DNA from: CAVSWT01 sp963775245 | GTDB lineage: Bacteria > Bacteroidota > Ignavibacteria > Ignavibacteriales > Ignavibacteriaceae | Length of the DNA: 64,000 nucleotides | Reading direction: 5' to 3' | Assembly: GCA_963775245.1 (NCBI GenBank) | Contig: CAVZID010000012.1 | Coordinates: forward strand, 1-64,000 | Shown here: positions 54,409 through 64,000 of the stretch, piece after piece | Layout: every line of letters starts with the position of its first letter | Position numbering within the stretch: the stretch's first letter is position 1 | The notes under the pieces: model-generated | Seen by the model: only the letters and a program-made list of their open reading frames with translations | Told to the model about the DNA's origin: nothing | Databases searched by the model: none | Position numbers and translations under genes: made by a program

Positions 54409-55380
54409 ATGATGAATGAACAAATTTTTACTATTAAAGAGATCAAGAAAGAAAACCCATCTGAAATCATGGTTCAAAATAATTCAACAAAGGAATTTTT
54501 GTCTATTCTTCCGGAATATGGGGGGAGATTAAAAGAACTTTCTCTAAGTAACGGGGCAATAAATGTATCTATAATAAAAAAAGTAAAAAATATAGATTCA
54601 AATGAAAGGGATGATATATTTGCAAACGCAAAATTATCTCCATTCGCCGGCCGCATTAAAGACGGCATATATTCATTCAATGGTATAAAATATAAATTAA
54701 ATGTTAATTATCCTGAGGAGGGTAATGCTTGTCATGGTTTTATATATGATAAAAAATTTCAAGTTAAAGATAAAATAATAAACCAAGAATTCGCTTTGTG
54801 CAGTCTTGAATATTATTATGAAAGTGAAGATAAAGGTTATCCGTTTAAATATACCATTGAATTAATATATAAACTAACTTCAAATGATGGCTTAACTTGT
54901 GTAACAAAAATTACTAATCAATCCGAAATATCAATTCCTTTAAGCGATGGATGGCATCATTACTTTGATTTAGGCGTTAAGGTGGATGATTTAAAATTGA
55001 AATTGGATGTTTCCGAAATAATGGAATTAGATAAAAAAAATATTCCAACCGGTATTAAAAAGTTATATGATGATTTCAGTACCCCAACAACTTTAGGTAA
55101 TTCTCACTTCGATTCATGTTTTAAAATTCATAGTATTAATGGAAGAGCAGAAACCGAACTAATCTCTACCAATAATAAAATTGATTTAAAAATTTGGCAG
55201 GAAACAGGCAAAAATAAATACGAATATTTAGTTGTCTACACTCCACCGGACAGGAAAACAATTGCAATAGAACCTATAACATCCAATATAAATTCCTTTA
55301 ATAATAATGAGGGTATAATTCTGCTTGAACCAAACCAAGAATTCGTTTCAAGTTTTGGCGTTGTTCTAAAAAAATATTAA
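54409..55380 (+). CDS. galM: Aldose 1-epimerase (galactose mutarotase), cytoplasmic
   Basis: The 323-aa protein has no signal peptide, so it should supply alpha-galactose to GalK in the cytoplasm. GalM-type features are EYGGRLKELSLSNG near 37-50, LSPFAGRIKDGIYSFNG near 77-93 with the family Arg, a His in EEGNACHGFIYDKKF near 105-120, GWHHYFDLG near 180-190 with the catalytic His, and the base Glu in TIAIEPITSNIN near 286-298. Sequence is divergent from E. coli GalM, so a related hexose epimerase is possible. It follows a terminator and precedes the GH2 pseudogene by 43 bp. Together with galK and galT it completes the entry steps of the Leloir pathway. Confidence 0.82.
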   Translation: MMNEQIFTIKEIKKENPSEIMVQNNSTKEFLSILPEYGGRLKELSLSNGAINVSIIKKVKNIDSNERDDIFANAKLSPFAGRIKDGIYSFNGIKYKLNVNYPEEGNACHGFIYDKKFQVKDKIINQEFALCSLEYYYESEDKGYPFKYTIELIYKLTSNDGLTCVTKITNQSEISIPLSDGWHHYFDLGVKVDDLKLKLDVSEIMELDKKNIPTGIKKLYDDFSTPTTLGNSHFDSCFKIHSINGRAETELISTNNKIDLKIWQETGKNKYEYLVVYTPPDRKTIAIEPITSNINSFNNNEGIILLEPNQEFVSSFGVVLKKY

Positions 55381-55423
55381 TCAGAAAAATAACGTTCAGT
55401 TATTGATTTAATGAAAGACTTTC

Positions 55424-57883
55424 ATGAATCATTTATACAAATCTATTAATCGTTTACTTCTCTGTGCTTTCATATTTATTTTACAACAGAGTAACTACAG
55501 TCAAAATTTTGTAAGCAGCGATAGAGTCCGCTCAATGGATTTCAATTGGCGGTTTCATTTAGGGGACATAACCGGTGCAAATAATCCTTCATTTAAAGAT
55601 AATGATTGGAGGCTGCTGAATGTTCCTCATGATTGGAGTATTGAAGGAAAATTTAGCGCTCAAAATTTTAGCTGTACGGGATACCTGCCGGGCGGAATTG
55701 GCTGGTATCGTAAAGAATTTACCTTGACTGAAAGTGATAGTGATAAACATATTGAAATTCAGTTTGATGGTGTTTATGAAAATAGTGAAGTATGGATAAA
55801 TGGCCATTACCTTGGCAAACGACCTTATGGCTTCATCAGTTTTTACTACGACTTAACACAATATCTTAACTTTGGAAAAATAAAAAATGTAATTGCTGTT
55901 AGAGTCGATCATTCGCATTTTGCTGATTCCAGATGGTATACGGGAAGTGGTATCTATTAGGCACGTTTGGATGTATGTTACAAATAAAATACATGTTTCA
56001 CATTGGGGAACAAAAATTACTACACCTGTGATAGATAAAGGCTCAGCGGATGTTAGAATCATTACTACTATAGAAAATAATACCAATGAAAATCAGTCTA
56101 TTACTTTAAAAAATACAGTTGTTGATTCATCCGGAAAATATAGTCGGCGAAAAGTCATCCAGTATTTCTTTTCAGCCGAATTCAAAATATGATTTTGACC
56201 AAACTATAAATAGTTAAACATCCCAAATTTGTGGTCACTCGATCATCCTAATTTATATTCCATTATTAGTGAAGTTTACTCCGGAAAAAATTTAGAAGAC
56301 AAAGATTCTTCAGCATTCGGATTTCGTACAATTAAATTTGACGCTGACAGCGGATTTTTTCTAAACGGTAAATCCACGTATATAAAAGGGGTCTGCTTGC
56401 ATAATGACGCCGGGGCTATCGGTTCCGCAGTTCCCAAAAGCGAATGGGAACGAAGATTAAAATTGATGAAGGAAATGGGAGCTAATGCAATTCGTACAAG
56501 CCATAATCCGCCTGCACCTGAATTTTTAGATTTATGCGATCGTCTGGGATTTCTAGTTATGGATGAAGCTTTTGACGAATGGAAAATTGGAAAGAAAAAA
56601 TGGCTTCACGGTAGAAATGTTGGAATGGAATTAGGCTATGCTGGGCTGGGAAAATATTATTCACAAGACGGCTATAATGACTTTTTTGATGACTGGGCTA
56701 AAAAAGATATCCAGGATATGGTAAAAAGAGATCGTAATCATGCCTTCGATTATTCTATGGAGTATCGGAAATGAAATTGATTATCCAAACGATCCTTATA
56801 CAGACCCTTCACGTTCTAATTTTGTTCAATGGGCTCCTTCTGCATATCAGATTTCACAAATAGCGAGGAATCTTTACAAATTTGTTAAGGATATGGATAC
56901 TACGCGTCCTGTTACTGCGGCGATAGCTAATATTCCATTATCAAATCAAACTGGGTATGCAGAGATGTTGGATGTTGCCGGATATAATTACCAGGAAGAA
57001 TATTACGAAAAAGATCATAAAAAATTTTCAGATAGAAAAATTATTGGCAGTGAAAACAGCAGCAATTACGAGGCGTGGAAAGCAGTTAAAGATAATCCCT
57101 TTATTCCCGGTCAATTTTTATGGACAGGAGTAGATTACCTGGGTGAGGCAAACAGATTTCCAAACAGAAGTTTCGCATCCGGATTTGTAGATCTGAGTGA
57201 TTTCAAGAAACCGGTTTTTTATTACCGCCAAAGCTTATGGACTGAAAAGCCGATGGTCCATATTGCTTGTATTTCTCCTGAAAAAATAAATAGTAGGCCG
57301 GCATCTAAGTTTGTTGACAATTGGAATTGGGAGAAATACAAAGGAAAAGAAATTACAGTAGTTGCTGTTTACAAATTGTTCATCTGTGAATTTATTCTTA
57401 AATGGAAAATCATTAGGCGTACGGAAACTTAGTGAAACGAAAGATGCCATGCTTCAATGGAAAGTACCTTATGAACCTGGTGAATTAAAAGCTGTTGCTT
57501 ATCAAAATGGGGAAGTGGCAGCAGAAAATAATTTAAAGACTGCCGGCGAGCCAAATAAAATTATTTTAAAAAGTGATCGTCCATTGATTAAAGCAGACGG
57601 ACAAGATATTGCAAGTATTAAAATCCTGGTAACTGATAAGGCAGGAAACATCGTTCCTTATGCGGACAATGAAGTGGAAATTAAAATTAATGGTAGGGGG
57701 GTTAATGCGGGTATTGGGAATGGTGATAGTAACGATATTGAAGATTATAAATCGGATCATCACAAAGTTTACGAAGGGAAAGCCCGGTTGTATATTCAAT
57801 CAAACGGAGAAAAAGGTGAAATCAAAATTCAAGCAGCTTCAAAAGGTTTAAAGAACGGTGAAATGATAGTTAATGCTTTTTAA
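55424..57883 (+). pseudogene. GH2 beta-galactosidase pseudogene with at least five frameshifts
   Basis: The reading frame changes 2-0-1-0-1-2 along the gene, but all parts join into one GH2 protein of about 815 aa. They are the signal peptide and jelly-roll (NVPHDWSIEGKF, WYRKEFTL, EVWINGHYLGKRPYG; 55424-55957), an Ig domain (HVWMYVTNKIHVSHWG; about 55955-56200), the barrel (WSLDHPNLYS to MVKRDRNH, then PSIILWSIGNEIDYP with the acid/base Glu; SENSSNYEAWK with the nucleophile Glu), and a C-terminal VNLFLNGKSLGVRKL domain (57362-57883). Breaks lie near 55957, 56133-56155, 56205-56230, 56741 and 57362. An in-frame TAA lies at 56215-56217. No full-length protein can be made. The intact LacZ-type gene 62 bp downstream may have made it dispensable. 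Confidence 0.88.
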
Positions 57884-57945
57884 AAAAAGTTATTAAATGA
57901 TTTTATAACATTTGAAAAAATTGAATAGGTTAAAGTGGTTTTATA

Positions 57946-60900
57946 ATGAAGAAAGATGTTTTAATATTTATTTTTTTACTAATACTAATAATTCAACCTA
58001 AAAATATTTTCGCACAAGAAAATAATGAATGGAATAATAACCCCGAAATTTTTCAGGTTAACCGATTGCCTGCTCATGCAACTTTAATCCCTTATGAAAA
58101 TATTTCAGAAGCTTTAAATGGAGATATTGCTTCATCTCCATATTATTTTTCTTTAGAAGGAACATGGAAATTTCAATTAGCTCACAATCCTTCGCAAAGA
58201 GATACGATATTTTATAAGGACAGTGCCGATGTGAATGTATGGGACAATATTGAAGTTCCTGGTAATTGGGAAACACAAGGTTATGATCATCCAATTTATA
58301 CAAATGTAACTTACCCATGGACTGGAGTAGAAAATCCTTCTCCACCCAATGCGCCGACAAATTATAATCCTGTTGGTTCGTACAGAAGGGATTTTACTTT
58401 ACCCTTATCATGGTCAGGTAGAAAAATATTTCTTTCGTTTCAAGGCGTTAGTTCGGCTTTTTACGTTTGGATAAATGGGAACTATGTCGGCTATAGTGAA
58501 GATAGCTTTACTCCAAAGGATTTTGAAATTACAAATTATGTAAGAGAAGGAAATAATAATATTTCAGTACAAGTTTACCGTTGGTCTGATGGAAGCTGGC
58601 TTGAAGATCAAGATATGATAAGATTAAGCGGAATATTCAGAGATGTTTTTTTATTTTCTACTCCTTCTGTTCATATAAATGATTTCCATTATACAACTGA
58701 TTTTGACGGCAGCTATACAAATTCTACTCTAACCATTAATGCGAAAGTTAAGAATTTTTCTAATACATCTCTTTCGGGATATTCTGTAGAAGCAGAATTA
58801 TATAAATCTGATGGAAGCCAGGTAACATCATTACAATTGGGGACTGCTTCTTTTAAAGATAGTAATGAGGTTGTACTTTCCCAAAACACTTCTATATCAA
58901 ATCCTCTTAAATGGTCTGCCGAGTTTCCTAATCTTTATAAGCTTATAATTATTCTTAAAGATCCGGGCAGCAATATAATTGAAACAGAAAACTGTGAACT
59001 AGGTTTCCGTAAGTTTGAATTGAGCGGCGGACAGATGAAAATAAATGGTCAACCGATTTTATTTAAAGGTGTTGACCGGCATGAAATTGATCCTGATAAA
59101 GGAAAAACAATCCCTTATGATAGAATGCTGCAGGATATTAAAATACTTAAACAATTTAATATTAATGCCGTTCGGACGAGTCACTATCCAAATGATCCGC
59201 GCTGGCTTGATCTCTGCGATGAATATGGAATATATCTGATTGATGAAACAAATCTTGAAACACATGGAGTTAGAAATATTGTTCCCGCAAGTGATCCGCA
59301 ATGGACTGCCGCTTGTGTTGACAGAGTTAAAAGTATGGTTGAAAGAGATAAGAATCATCCAAGTGTTTTAATTTGGTCGTTGGGAAATGAAGCAGGAAGT
59401 GGAAGTAATTTTCAAGCAATGGCAGATTGGGTTCATCAAAATGATCCAACCAGGCTTGTGCATTATGAGGGTTATAACCAGGTTGCAGATATTCAAAGTG
59501 TTATGTATCCTTCGGTTGCAACTGTTGAACAGTATGGAGCTTCCGGGAATAGCAAGCCTTATATACTTTGTGAATACGCCCACGCAATGGGGAACAGCGT
59601 TGGAAATTTATATCAGTACTGGGATGTAATTGAAAAATATCCGAACCTGCAAGGTGCATTTATTTGGGATTTTGTTGATCAAGGTTTAAGAAATTCTTCC
59701 GGCGGATTTTCTTATGGAGGCGATTGGGGCGATAATCCAAATGACGGTGACTTTTGTGCAAATGGATTGGTAAGCGCAGATAGAACACTTCAGCCGGAAA
59801 TTTATGAGGTCAAAAAAGTATATCAAAATGTAAAGATTGATTCTGTCGATTTGCTGAAAGGTGAAGTTAAAATTAAAAATGATTTTCTCTTTACCAATAT
59901 TAATTCGTTTAATGCTGATTGGCAGCTTAAGGAAGATAATACCGTAATTAACAATGGGACTATTACATCTTCCGATCTTAATATTTCTCCTTTAACAAGT
60001 AAAACCATAACAATAAATTTTGGGAATCCATCTTTAAAACCTAGCTGCGAATATTGGCTGGATATAAATTTTAAATTAGCAAAGAATGAGCTTTGGGCAG
60101 ATGCCGGATATGAAATTGCATCTGCACAATTTAAAATCCCTTTTAATGTATCATCACTTCCTGTTATAGATACAACATTAATTCCTTCAGTCTCTTTAGT
60201 TAATTCAAGTGATAGTGTGGTTATTAGTAATACAAATCTTTACCTGGTTTTTGATAAGAATACAGGCACTATTTCTAAATACACTTTCGCTGGTGTTGAT
60301 TTAATAACATCCGGCCCGGTACCAAATTTTTGGAGAGCGCCAAATAGTAATGATCGCGGAAACGGTATGCCTAGCAGATGCAGCACCTGGAGAAACGCGA
60401 GTCTGAATAGAACTGTTACGGGATTTTCAGACAAGCAAATATCAAAAAATCACGATCAAGTTATTGTAAGCTATAATTATCCAACAACAACTAAATCTTC
60501 GGGCAGCATAATATATGATGTTTACGGTGATGGAAATATAATAGTCTCATATACTCTTGTCCCGGGAAGTTCTGATCTTCCTGAAATACCTGAAATCGGA
60601 ATGCTCTGTCAGATGCCGACGGAATTTAATAATGTAACCTGGTATGGAAGAGGCCCTTATGAAAATTATTGGGATAGAAAAACCGGCTCTTATATTGACA
60701 AATATAAAACAACTATAGACAGCATGTTTGTTTCATATATCAGGCCGCAAGAAACAGGTAATCGAACGGATGTAAGGTGGGTTGCACTTACAAATAGTTC
60801 CGGTGATGGTTTGATGGCTGTTGGTGCGCCCAATATTGAATTTAATGCTTTGCAGTATACACCATGGGAGTTGGAGAGTAAAACTCATCCTTATGAACTA

Positions 60901-61992
60901 ACAAAAAATGGTTCTATTGTTTTAAGATTAAATTACCATCAAATGGGTGTGGGCGGCGATAATAGCTGGGGTGCAAAACCTCACCCTGAATTTACTTTGT
61001 ATTCAAATAATGTATATACTTATCGTTTTAGATTATCTCCAATTAACAGTGACAATAATCTAATGGGTTTAAGTAAAGCTGTTTATCCCGGGCTCGCAAC
61101 TGTTAAAGTCCCAAACTTTATTGGGTTAAATCAATCCTCTATTGATTCAATTATATCGGTAAATAGTCTTTCAATTGGAACTATCACAAAAGTATTGAGC
61201 ACAACTGTTCCTGCTGATTTAATTATTAGCCAGGTGCCTGAAGCAGGAAGTGAAGTGATTCAAGGAACAGCAGTAAATTTTATTATTTCTGCCGCCAAAG
61301 TTGAGAATGCTGCATTAAAGAAAAATGCATTTAGCGACAGCCAGGAAAGTGGAAAAGGAAACACTACAGAAAAAGGCAATGATGGAGATTTATCAACACG
61401 CTGGTGTGCAAATGATGGCAGCTTGAATCATTGGTGGAAAGTTGATTTGGGAGATTTGTATAATATAATGGCAACAGAAGTTACCTGGGAATTTGATGGA
61501 AAGAATTATAAATATAAGATAGAGGCTTCCACTGATGATTCTAATTGGAAAAATGTAGTTGATAAAACAAATAATACAATTACTTCCCAAACACAGCAGG
61601 ATACTTTCCCTTCTGTTTCTGCAAGATATGTTCGAATAACTGTAACCGGCCTTAACGCAAATACCTGGGCAAGTTTTTGGGAATTTAAAGTTTTTGCATC
61701 CACAACTACTGGCGTTGAACAAAGTGAATCTGCCCCTGCTGAATATAAATTATATCAGAATTTTCCAAATCCGTTTAACCCAAATACAAAAATATCTTAC
61801 TCGCTTAAAGAAAAATTAAAAGTAAAACTAACGGTTTATGATGTACTTGGAAGGGAGATTAAAGTTTTAGTTGATAAAACTCAAAATGCAGGAAATTATA
61901 CTATTGATTTCTCTGCTTCACGACTAGCAAGCGGAATATATTTCTATAAAATTGAAGCTGGAAATTTTATAAAAACTAACAGAGTATGTTAA
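57946..61992 (+). CDS. Secreted LacZ-type GH2 beta-galactosidase with PASTA, F5/8C and T9SS domains
   Basis: The 1348-aa product has a signal peptide (about 1-23). The complete LacZ-type core follows: jelly-roll (about 60-260: IEVPGNWETQGYDHPIYTNV), Ig domain, TIM barrel (about 360-640) with acid/base Glu482 in WSLGNEAGSG and nucleophile Glu543 in ILCEYAHAMGNS, second Ig domain, and the beta-galactosidase small chain (about 770-1030: NFWRAPNSNDRGNGM, WYGRGPYENYWDR). Additional parts are a PASTA domain (about 1047-1115: VKVPNFIGLNQSSIDSII), an F5/8-type C/CBM32 domain (about 1118-1255: ALKKNAFSDSQESGKGN, GDLSTRWCANDG) and a T9SS domain (LYQNFPNPFNPNTKISYS). Its last residues are FIKTNRVC, not the usual KKMILLK. 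It would cleave terminal beta-galactose at the cell surface, with CBM32 binding galactose-type sugars. Confidence 0.92.
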   Translation: MKKDVLIFIFLLILIIQPKNIFAQENNEWNNNPEIFQVNRLPAHATLIPYENISEALNGDIASSPYYFSLEGTWKFQLAHNPSQRDTIFYKDSADVNVWDNIEVPGNWETQGYDHPIYTNVTYPWTGVENPSPPNAPTNYNPVGSYRRDFTLPLSWSGRKIFLSFQGVSSAFYVWINGNYVGYSEDSFTPKDFEITNYVREGNNNISVQVYRWSDGSWLEDQDMIRLSGIFRDVFLFSTPSVHINDFHYTTDFDGSYTNSTLTINAKVKNFSNTSLSGYSVEAELYKSDGSQVTSLQLGTASFKDSNEVVLSQNTSISNPLKWSAEFPNLYKLIIILKDPGSNIIETENCELGFRKFELSGGQMKINGQPILFKGVDRHEIDPDKGKTIPYDRMLQDIKILKQFNINAVRTSHYPNDPRWLDLCDEYGIYLIDETNLETHGVRNIVPASDPQWTAACVDRVKSMVERDKNHPSVLIWSLGNEAGSGSNFQAMADWVHQNDPTRLVHYEGYNQVADIQSVMYPSVATVEQYGASGNSKPYILCEYAHAMGNSVGNLYQYWDVIEKYPNLQGAFIWDFVDQGLRNSSGGFSYGGDWGDNPNDGDFCANGLVSADRTLQPEIYEVKKVYQNVKIDSVDLLKGEVKIKNDFLFTNINSFNADWQLKEDNTVINNGTITSSDLNISPLTSKTITINFGNPSLKPSCEYWLDINFKLAKNELWADAGYEIASAQFKIPFNVSSLPVIDTTLIPSVSLVNSSDSVVISNTNLYLVFDKNTGTISKYTFAGVDLITSGPVPNFWRAPNSNDRGNGMPSRCSTWRNASLNRTVTGFSDKQISKNHDQVIVSYNYPTTTKSSGSIIYDVYGDGNIIVSYTLVPGSSDLPEIPEIGMLCQMPTEFNNVTWYGRGPYENYWDRKTGSYIDKYKTTIDSMFVSYIRPQETGNRTDVRWVALTNSSGDGLMAVGAPNIEFNALQYTPWELESKTHPYELTKNGSIVLRLNYHQMGVGGDNSWGAKPHPEFTLYSNNVYTYRFRLSPINSDNNLMGLSKAVYPGLATVKVPNFIGLNQSSIDSIISVNSLSIGTITKVLSTTVPADLIISQVPEAGSEVIQGTAVNFIISAAKVENAALKKNAFSDSQESGKGNTTEKGNDGDLSTRWCANDGSLNHWWKVDLGDLYNIMATEVTWEFDGKNYKYKIEASTDDSNWKNVVDKTNNTITSQTQQDTFPSVSARYVRITVTGLNANTWASFWEFKVFASTTTGVEQSESAPAEYKLYQNFPNPFNPNTKISYSLKEKLKVKLTVYDVLGREIKVLVDKTQNAGNYTIDFSASRLASGIYFYKIEAGNFIKTNRVC

Positions 61993-62033
61993 TAATCTAT
62001 CATATTGATCACTAAATAATTAGATGAGGCAAT

Positions 62034-64000
62034 ATGAAATTACGAAATAGTAATAAACCACTGCCTTACTCATTGTTAAGAAGAAGAATCAATCTTCAAA
62101 TTATTTTTATTTACCTGATGCTTATTCCATTAAATGCACAAGCACAGCAATGGCAACTTATTAATGGACCATATCAAGGGAAAGTAAATAAATTGGTAAT
62201 GGATCCAAGTGCCACGAATATAATATTTGAAACTGTTGTATCAGGTAATGAATTGTATAAAAGTATAGATGCAGGTAATACCTGGTTTGATATAGGTCCT
62301 AAAATGGAAATAGGTTCAAATTATCCAACGGTTGCTCTTGATCCATTAAATTCGTCGATAATCTATTTTGGTGGTGAAAATAATGGTATCTTAAATAAAA
62401 CTTCCGATGGAGGAGCTAGTTGGGAGAAGATAGACTTTTTGCACTTAAGTGGAATTGTTGATGTACATATAAATAGTATCGCTGTTGATCCGCTATCATC
62501 AAATATCATTTACATAGGGTTAGCAAATGCAATAAATAATACAATATGGAAATCAACTGATACCGGAGAAACATGGAGTGCAAAATCTTCCGGTATGCCT
62601 AAAAGCTATGCATGGATACTTAGTACTAATTCCATAGAAATTAATCCACATAACAATTCTGTTATATTTGCAGATGTGTCTGATAGCGGGCTTTACCGAA
62701 GTGATAATAGTGGTGAAGATTGGATGTATAAAGGATTTGATAGCACTATTATTTATGATATCGCAATTCTGCCCTGGGATACTTCGTTTGTTTTTGTAGC
62801 TTCAAGTAAAGGGCTATATAAGTCTAAAGATGGCGGTACTACATGGACTCAACCTTTGCTTAATTATGATTCACGAAGTATTAAAATAGATACCATTTCA
62901 AAAATATTGTACTCAGGTACATGGGGAAATTGGGCATATAAGAGTACTGATTTCGGGGACACCTGGATTTCAATAATTAGTCCCGAAATCCCTGCCTCCG
63001 AATCACTGGCAATGGATGTTAATGACATTTTAATTGATTCTAAGGCATCAAATAATTTATATCTTGGTACAGATGTTGGTACATACAAAAGTACCGACCA
63101 TGGAAACAGTTGGACTCAAAGTTTTAAAGGAATAAACAACTTTTTTGTTTATGATATAAAAATTTCTCCTTCAAATCCTTCAATTATTTTTACATGTGGT
63201 GAAAACGGCATTTACAGAAGTACAGATAGTCGAGAAGCCTGGCAATATATCGGAGGAGCAACTATTTGGAATATAAGTATTGATCCAATTAATCCGGATA
63301 TTGTTTACGGTTCAGCTAATGTTTCATTTAATGGTAACATTATAAATACAAAAAATGGTGGGAAAAAATGGAACTATCTGTTGCCTTTTCAGGAAGACAC
63401 TCCTTATCGTCCCTTTTCTTTTATAGAAATTGATCGAAGTGAGCAAAGAGCAATATATACCACTGATATAGATAAAGGTTTTCCTCAATTTATTAGAAGC
63501 TTTAATTTGGGAACAACTTGGCAGGTTGTAAATGTCCCAAGAATACCAAATTCTCTTACAATTGCAAATGATAATCCTAATCTGCTATATATAGGTTGCG
63601 TGGGTGCTGTATATAAAAGTACTGATCGCGGTGAAACATGGGACTCTCTAAATGTTACTACTTTGGGAAGTTATACAACAGTATCACTCGATCCAATGAA
63701 TTCACAAACAATTTATGCCATAAATTCCGCCAAGGGGATATTTAAAAGTACTGATGGTGGATTAAATTGGGTTGAAAAGAACAATGGTTTGAGTAGTTTA
63801 AGATTTTCTACTTCTTTTAGTTTTCATATAAATCCTCAAAATACAGAAGAAATATTTTTAGCTGGAGGTAGTTACATATATCAATCAAATAACGGTGGTG
63901 ACAATTGGAATTTAGTCAAACCTTCACCTCCGGTGCAGAATATTAATGCATTAGCAATTGATACAAGCTTTGGAAACCGAATACTTATCGCTGGTAATCT
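62034..64000 (+). CDS. Secreted BNR/sortilin-like (VPS10-type) beta-propeller protein, partial
   Basis: The frame from ATG 62034 (41 bp after the previous stop) stays open to the window edge, about 655 codons. An Arg-rich N-terminus leads into a hydrophobic signal segment (LQIIFIYLMLIPLNAQAQ, about residues 22-39). Then come repeated blades with Asp-box/BNR motifs: YKSIDAGNTWFDIG, NKTSDGGASWEKI, WKSTDTGETWSAK, YRSDNSGEDWMYK, YKSKDGGTTWTQP, YKSTDHGNSWTQS and YKSTDRGETWDSL, each preceded by phrases like 'DP...IIYFG'. Such ten-bladed sortilin-like propellers occur in xyloglucanases (GH74) and in T9SS-exported proteins. I see no GH74 catalytic pair with certainty. A T9SS C-terminal domain may lie beyond the edge. 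It follows the beta-galactosidase gene and may be co-expressed. Confidence 0.75.
   Translation, partial: MKLRNSNKPLPYSLLRRRINLQIIFIYLMLIPLNAQAQQWQLINGPYQGKVNKLVMDPSATNIIFETVVSGNELYKSIDAGNTWFDIGPKMEIGSNYPTVALDPLNSSIIYFGGENNGILNKTSDGGASWEKIDFLHLSGIVDVHINSIAVDPLSSNIIYIGLANAINNTIWKSTDTGETWSAKSSGMPKSYAWILSTNSIEINPHNNSVIFADVSDSGLYRSDNSGEDWMYKGFDSTIIYDIAILPWDTSFVFVASSKGLYKSKDGGTTWTQPLLNYDSRSIKIDTISKILYSGTWGNWAYKSTDFGDTWISIISPEIPASESLAMDVNDILIDSKASNNLYLGTDVGTYKSTDHGNSWTQSFKGINNFFVYDIKISPSNPSIIFTCGENGIYRSTDSREAWQYIGGATIWNISIDPINPDIVYGSANVSFNGNIINTKNGGKKWNYLLPFQEDTPYRPFSFIEIDRSEQRAIYTTDIDKGFPQFIRSFNLGTTWQVVNVPRIPNSLTIANDNPNLLYIGCVGAVYKSTDRGETWDSLNVTTLGSYTTVSLDPMNSQTIYAINSAKGIFKSTDGGLNWVEKNNGLSSLRFSTSFSFHINPQNTEEIFLAGGSYIYQSNNGGDNWNLVKPSPPVQNINALAIDTSFGNRILIAGN

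Noticed and set aside
1..64000. CRISPR array, transposase, integrase or prophage
   Set aside because: No short regularly spaced repeats and no recombinase-like protein were found on either strand.

Overview
AT-rich, densely packed carbohydrate-utilisation DNA from a Gram-negative bacterium of the Bacteroidota/Ignavibacteriota sphere, most likely Ignavibacteria-like. Reasons: several large secreted proteins end in a type IX secretion (T9SS) C-terminal domain of the 'YQNYPNPFNP' kind; there are TonB-dependent receptors with an N-terminal carboxypeptidase-regulatory domain and a PorV/PorQ-type outer-membrane protein; there is no SusD homologue. No rRNA, tRNA, CRISPR array or transposase gene was found.

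Layout. (1) 1-6220, minus strand: GH36 alpha-galactosidase and GH29 alpha-L-fucosidase (each broken by one frameshift near the 3' end), an outer-membrane family of unknown function, a beta-propeller protein and the start of an aldose 1-epimerase. (2) 6514-10270, plus strand: a polysaccharide-lyase-like protein and a GH2 glycosidase, divergent from (1); the shared intergenic region holds a LacI-type operator. (3) 10957-16777: LacI regulator 1 with its own operator, a zinc alcohol/polyol dehydrogenase and a T9SS protein built of three almost identical 1,092-bp repeats. (4) 16967-43462: a long co-directional run: TonB receptor, 1080-aa exoprotein, PorV-like protein, parvulin-like foldase, sugar ABC importer (binding lipoprotein and two permeases, no ATPase), GH130, a toroid lipoprotein, GH2 beta-mannosidase, aldo/keto reductase, a LamG/T9SS protein, a GT4-toroid fusion, a second GH130 and a six-hairpin glycosidase. 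This points to uptake and intracellular breakdown of a beta-mannose-containing oligosaccharide. (5) 43815-49153: LacI regulator 2, a sodium/sugar symporter, a 71-aa membrane protein, galK and galT (Leloir pathway), with a second type of operator. (6) 49282-64000: a frameshifted TonB receptor, a beta-helix T9SS protein, galM, a heavily frameshifted GH2 pseudogene, an intact 1348-aa LacZ-type GH2 with PASTA and F5/8-type C domains, and the start of a BNR/sortilin-like repeat protein that runs off the window.

How it fits together (inference). Secreted T9SS proteins and lipoproteins bind and trim plant or algal galacto-/manno-glycans carrying fucose and galactose. TonB receptors, the ABC importer and the symporter bring in oligosaccharides and galactose. 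GH130 phosphorylases and beta-mannosidase act in the cell, and galM-galK-galT handle galactose. The two LacI proteins seem to control separate halves: operator GTTAAACGTTTAAC for regions 1-3, TGCAATCGTTTGC for region 5.

Most worth following: the GH130-plus-toroid pairing that occurs twice, once with the toroid fused to a GT4 glycosyltransferase; the operon joining a SusD-less TonB receptor, PorV-like protein, foldase and ABC importer; and the homogenised triple repeat.
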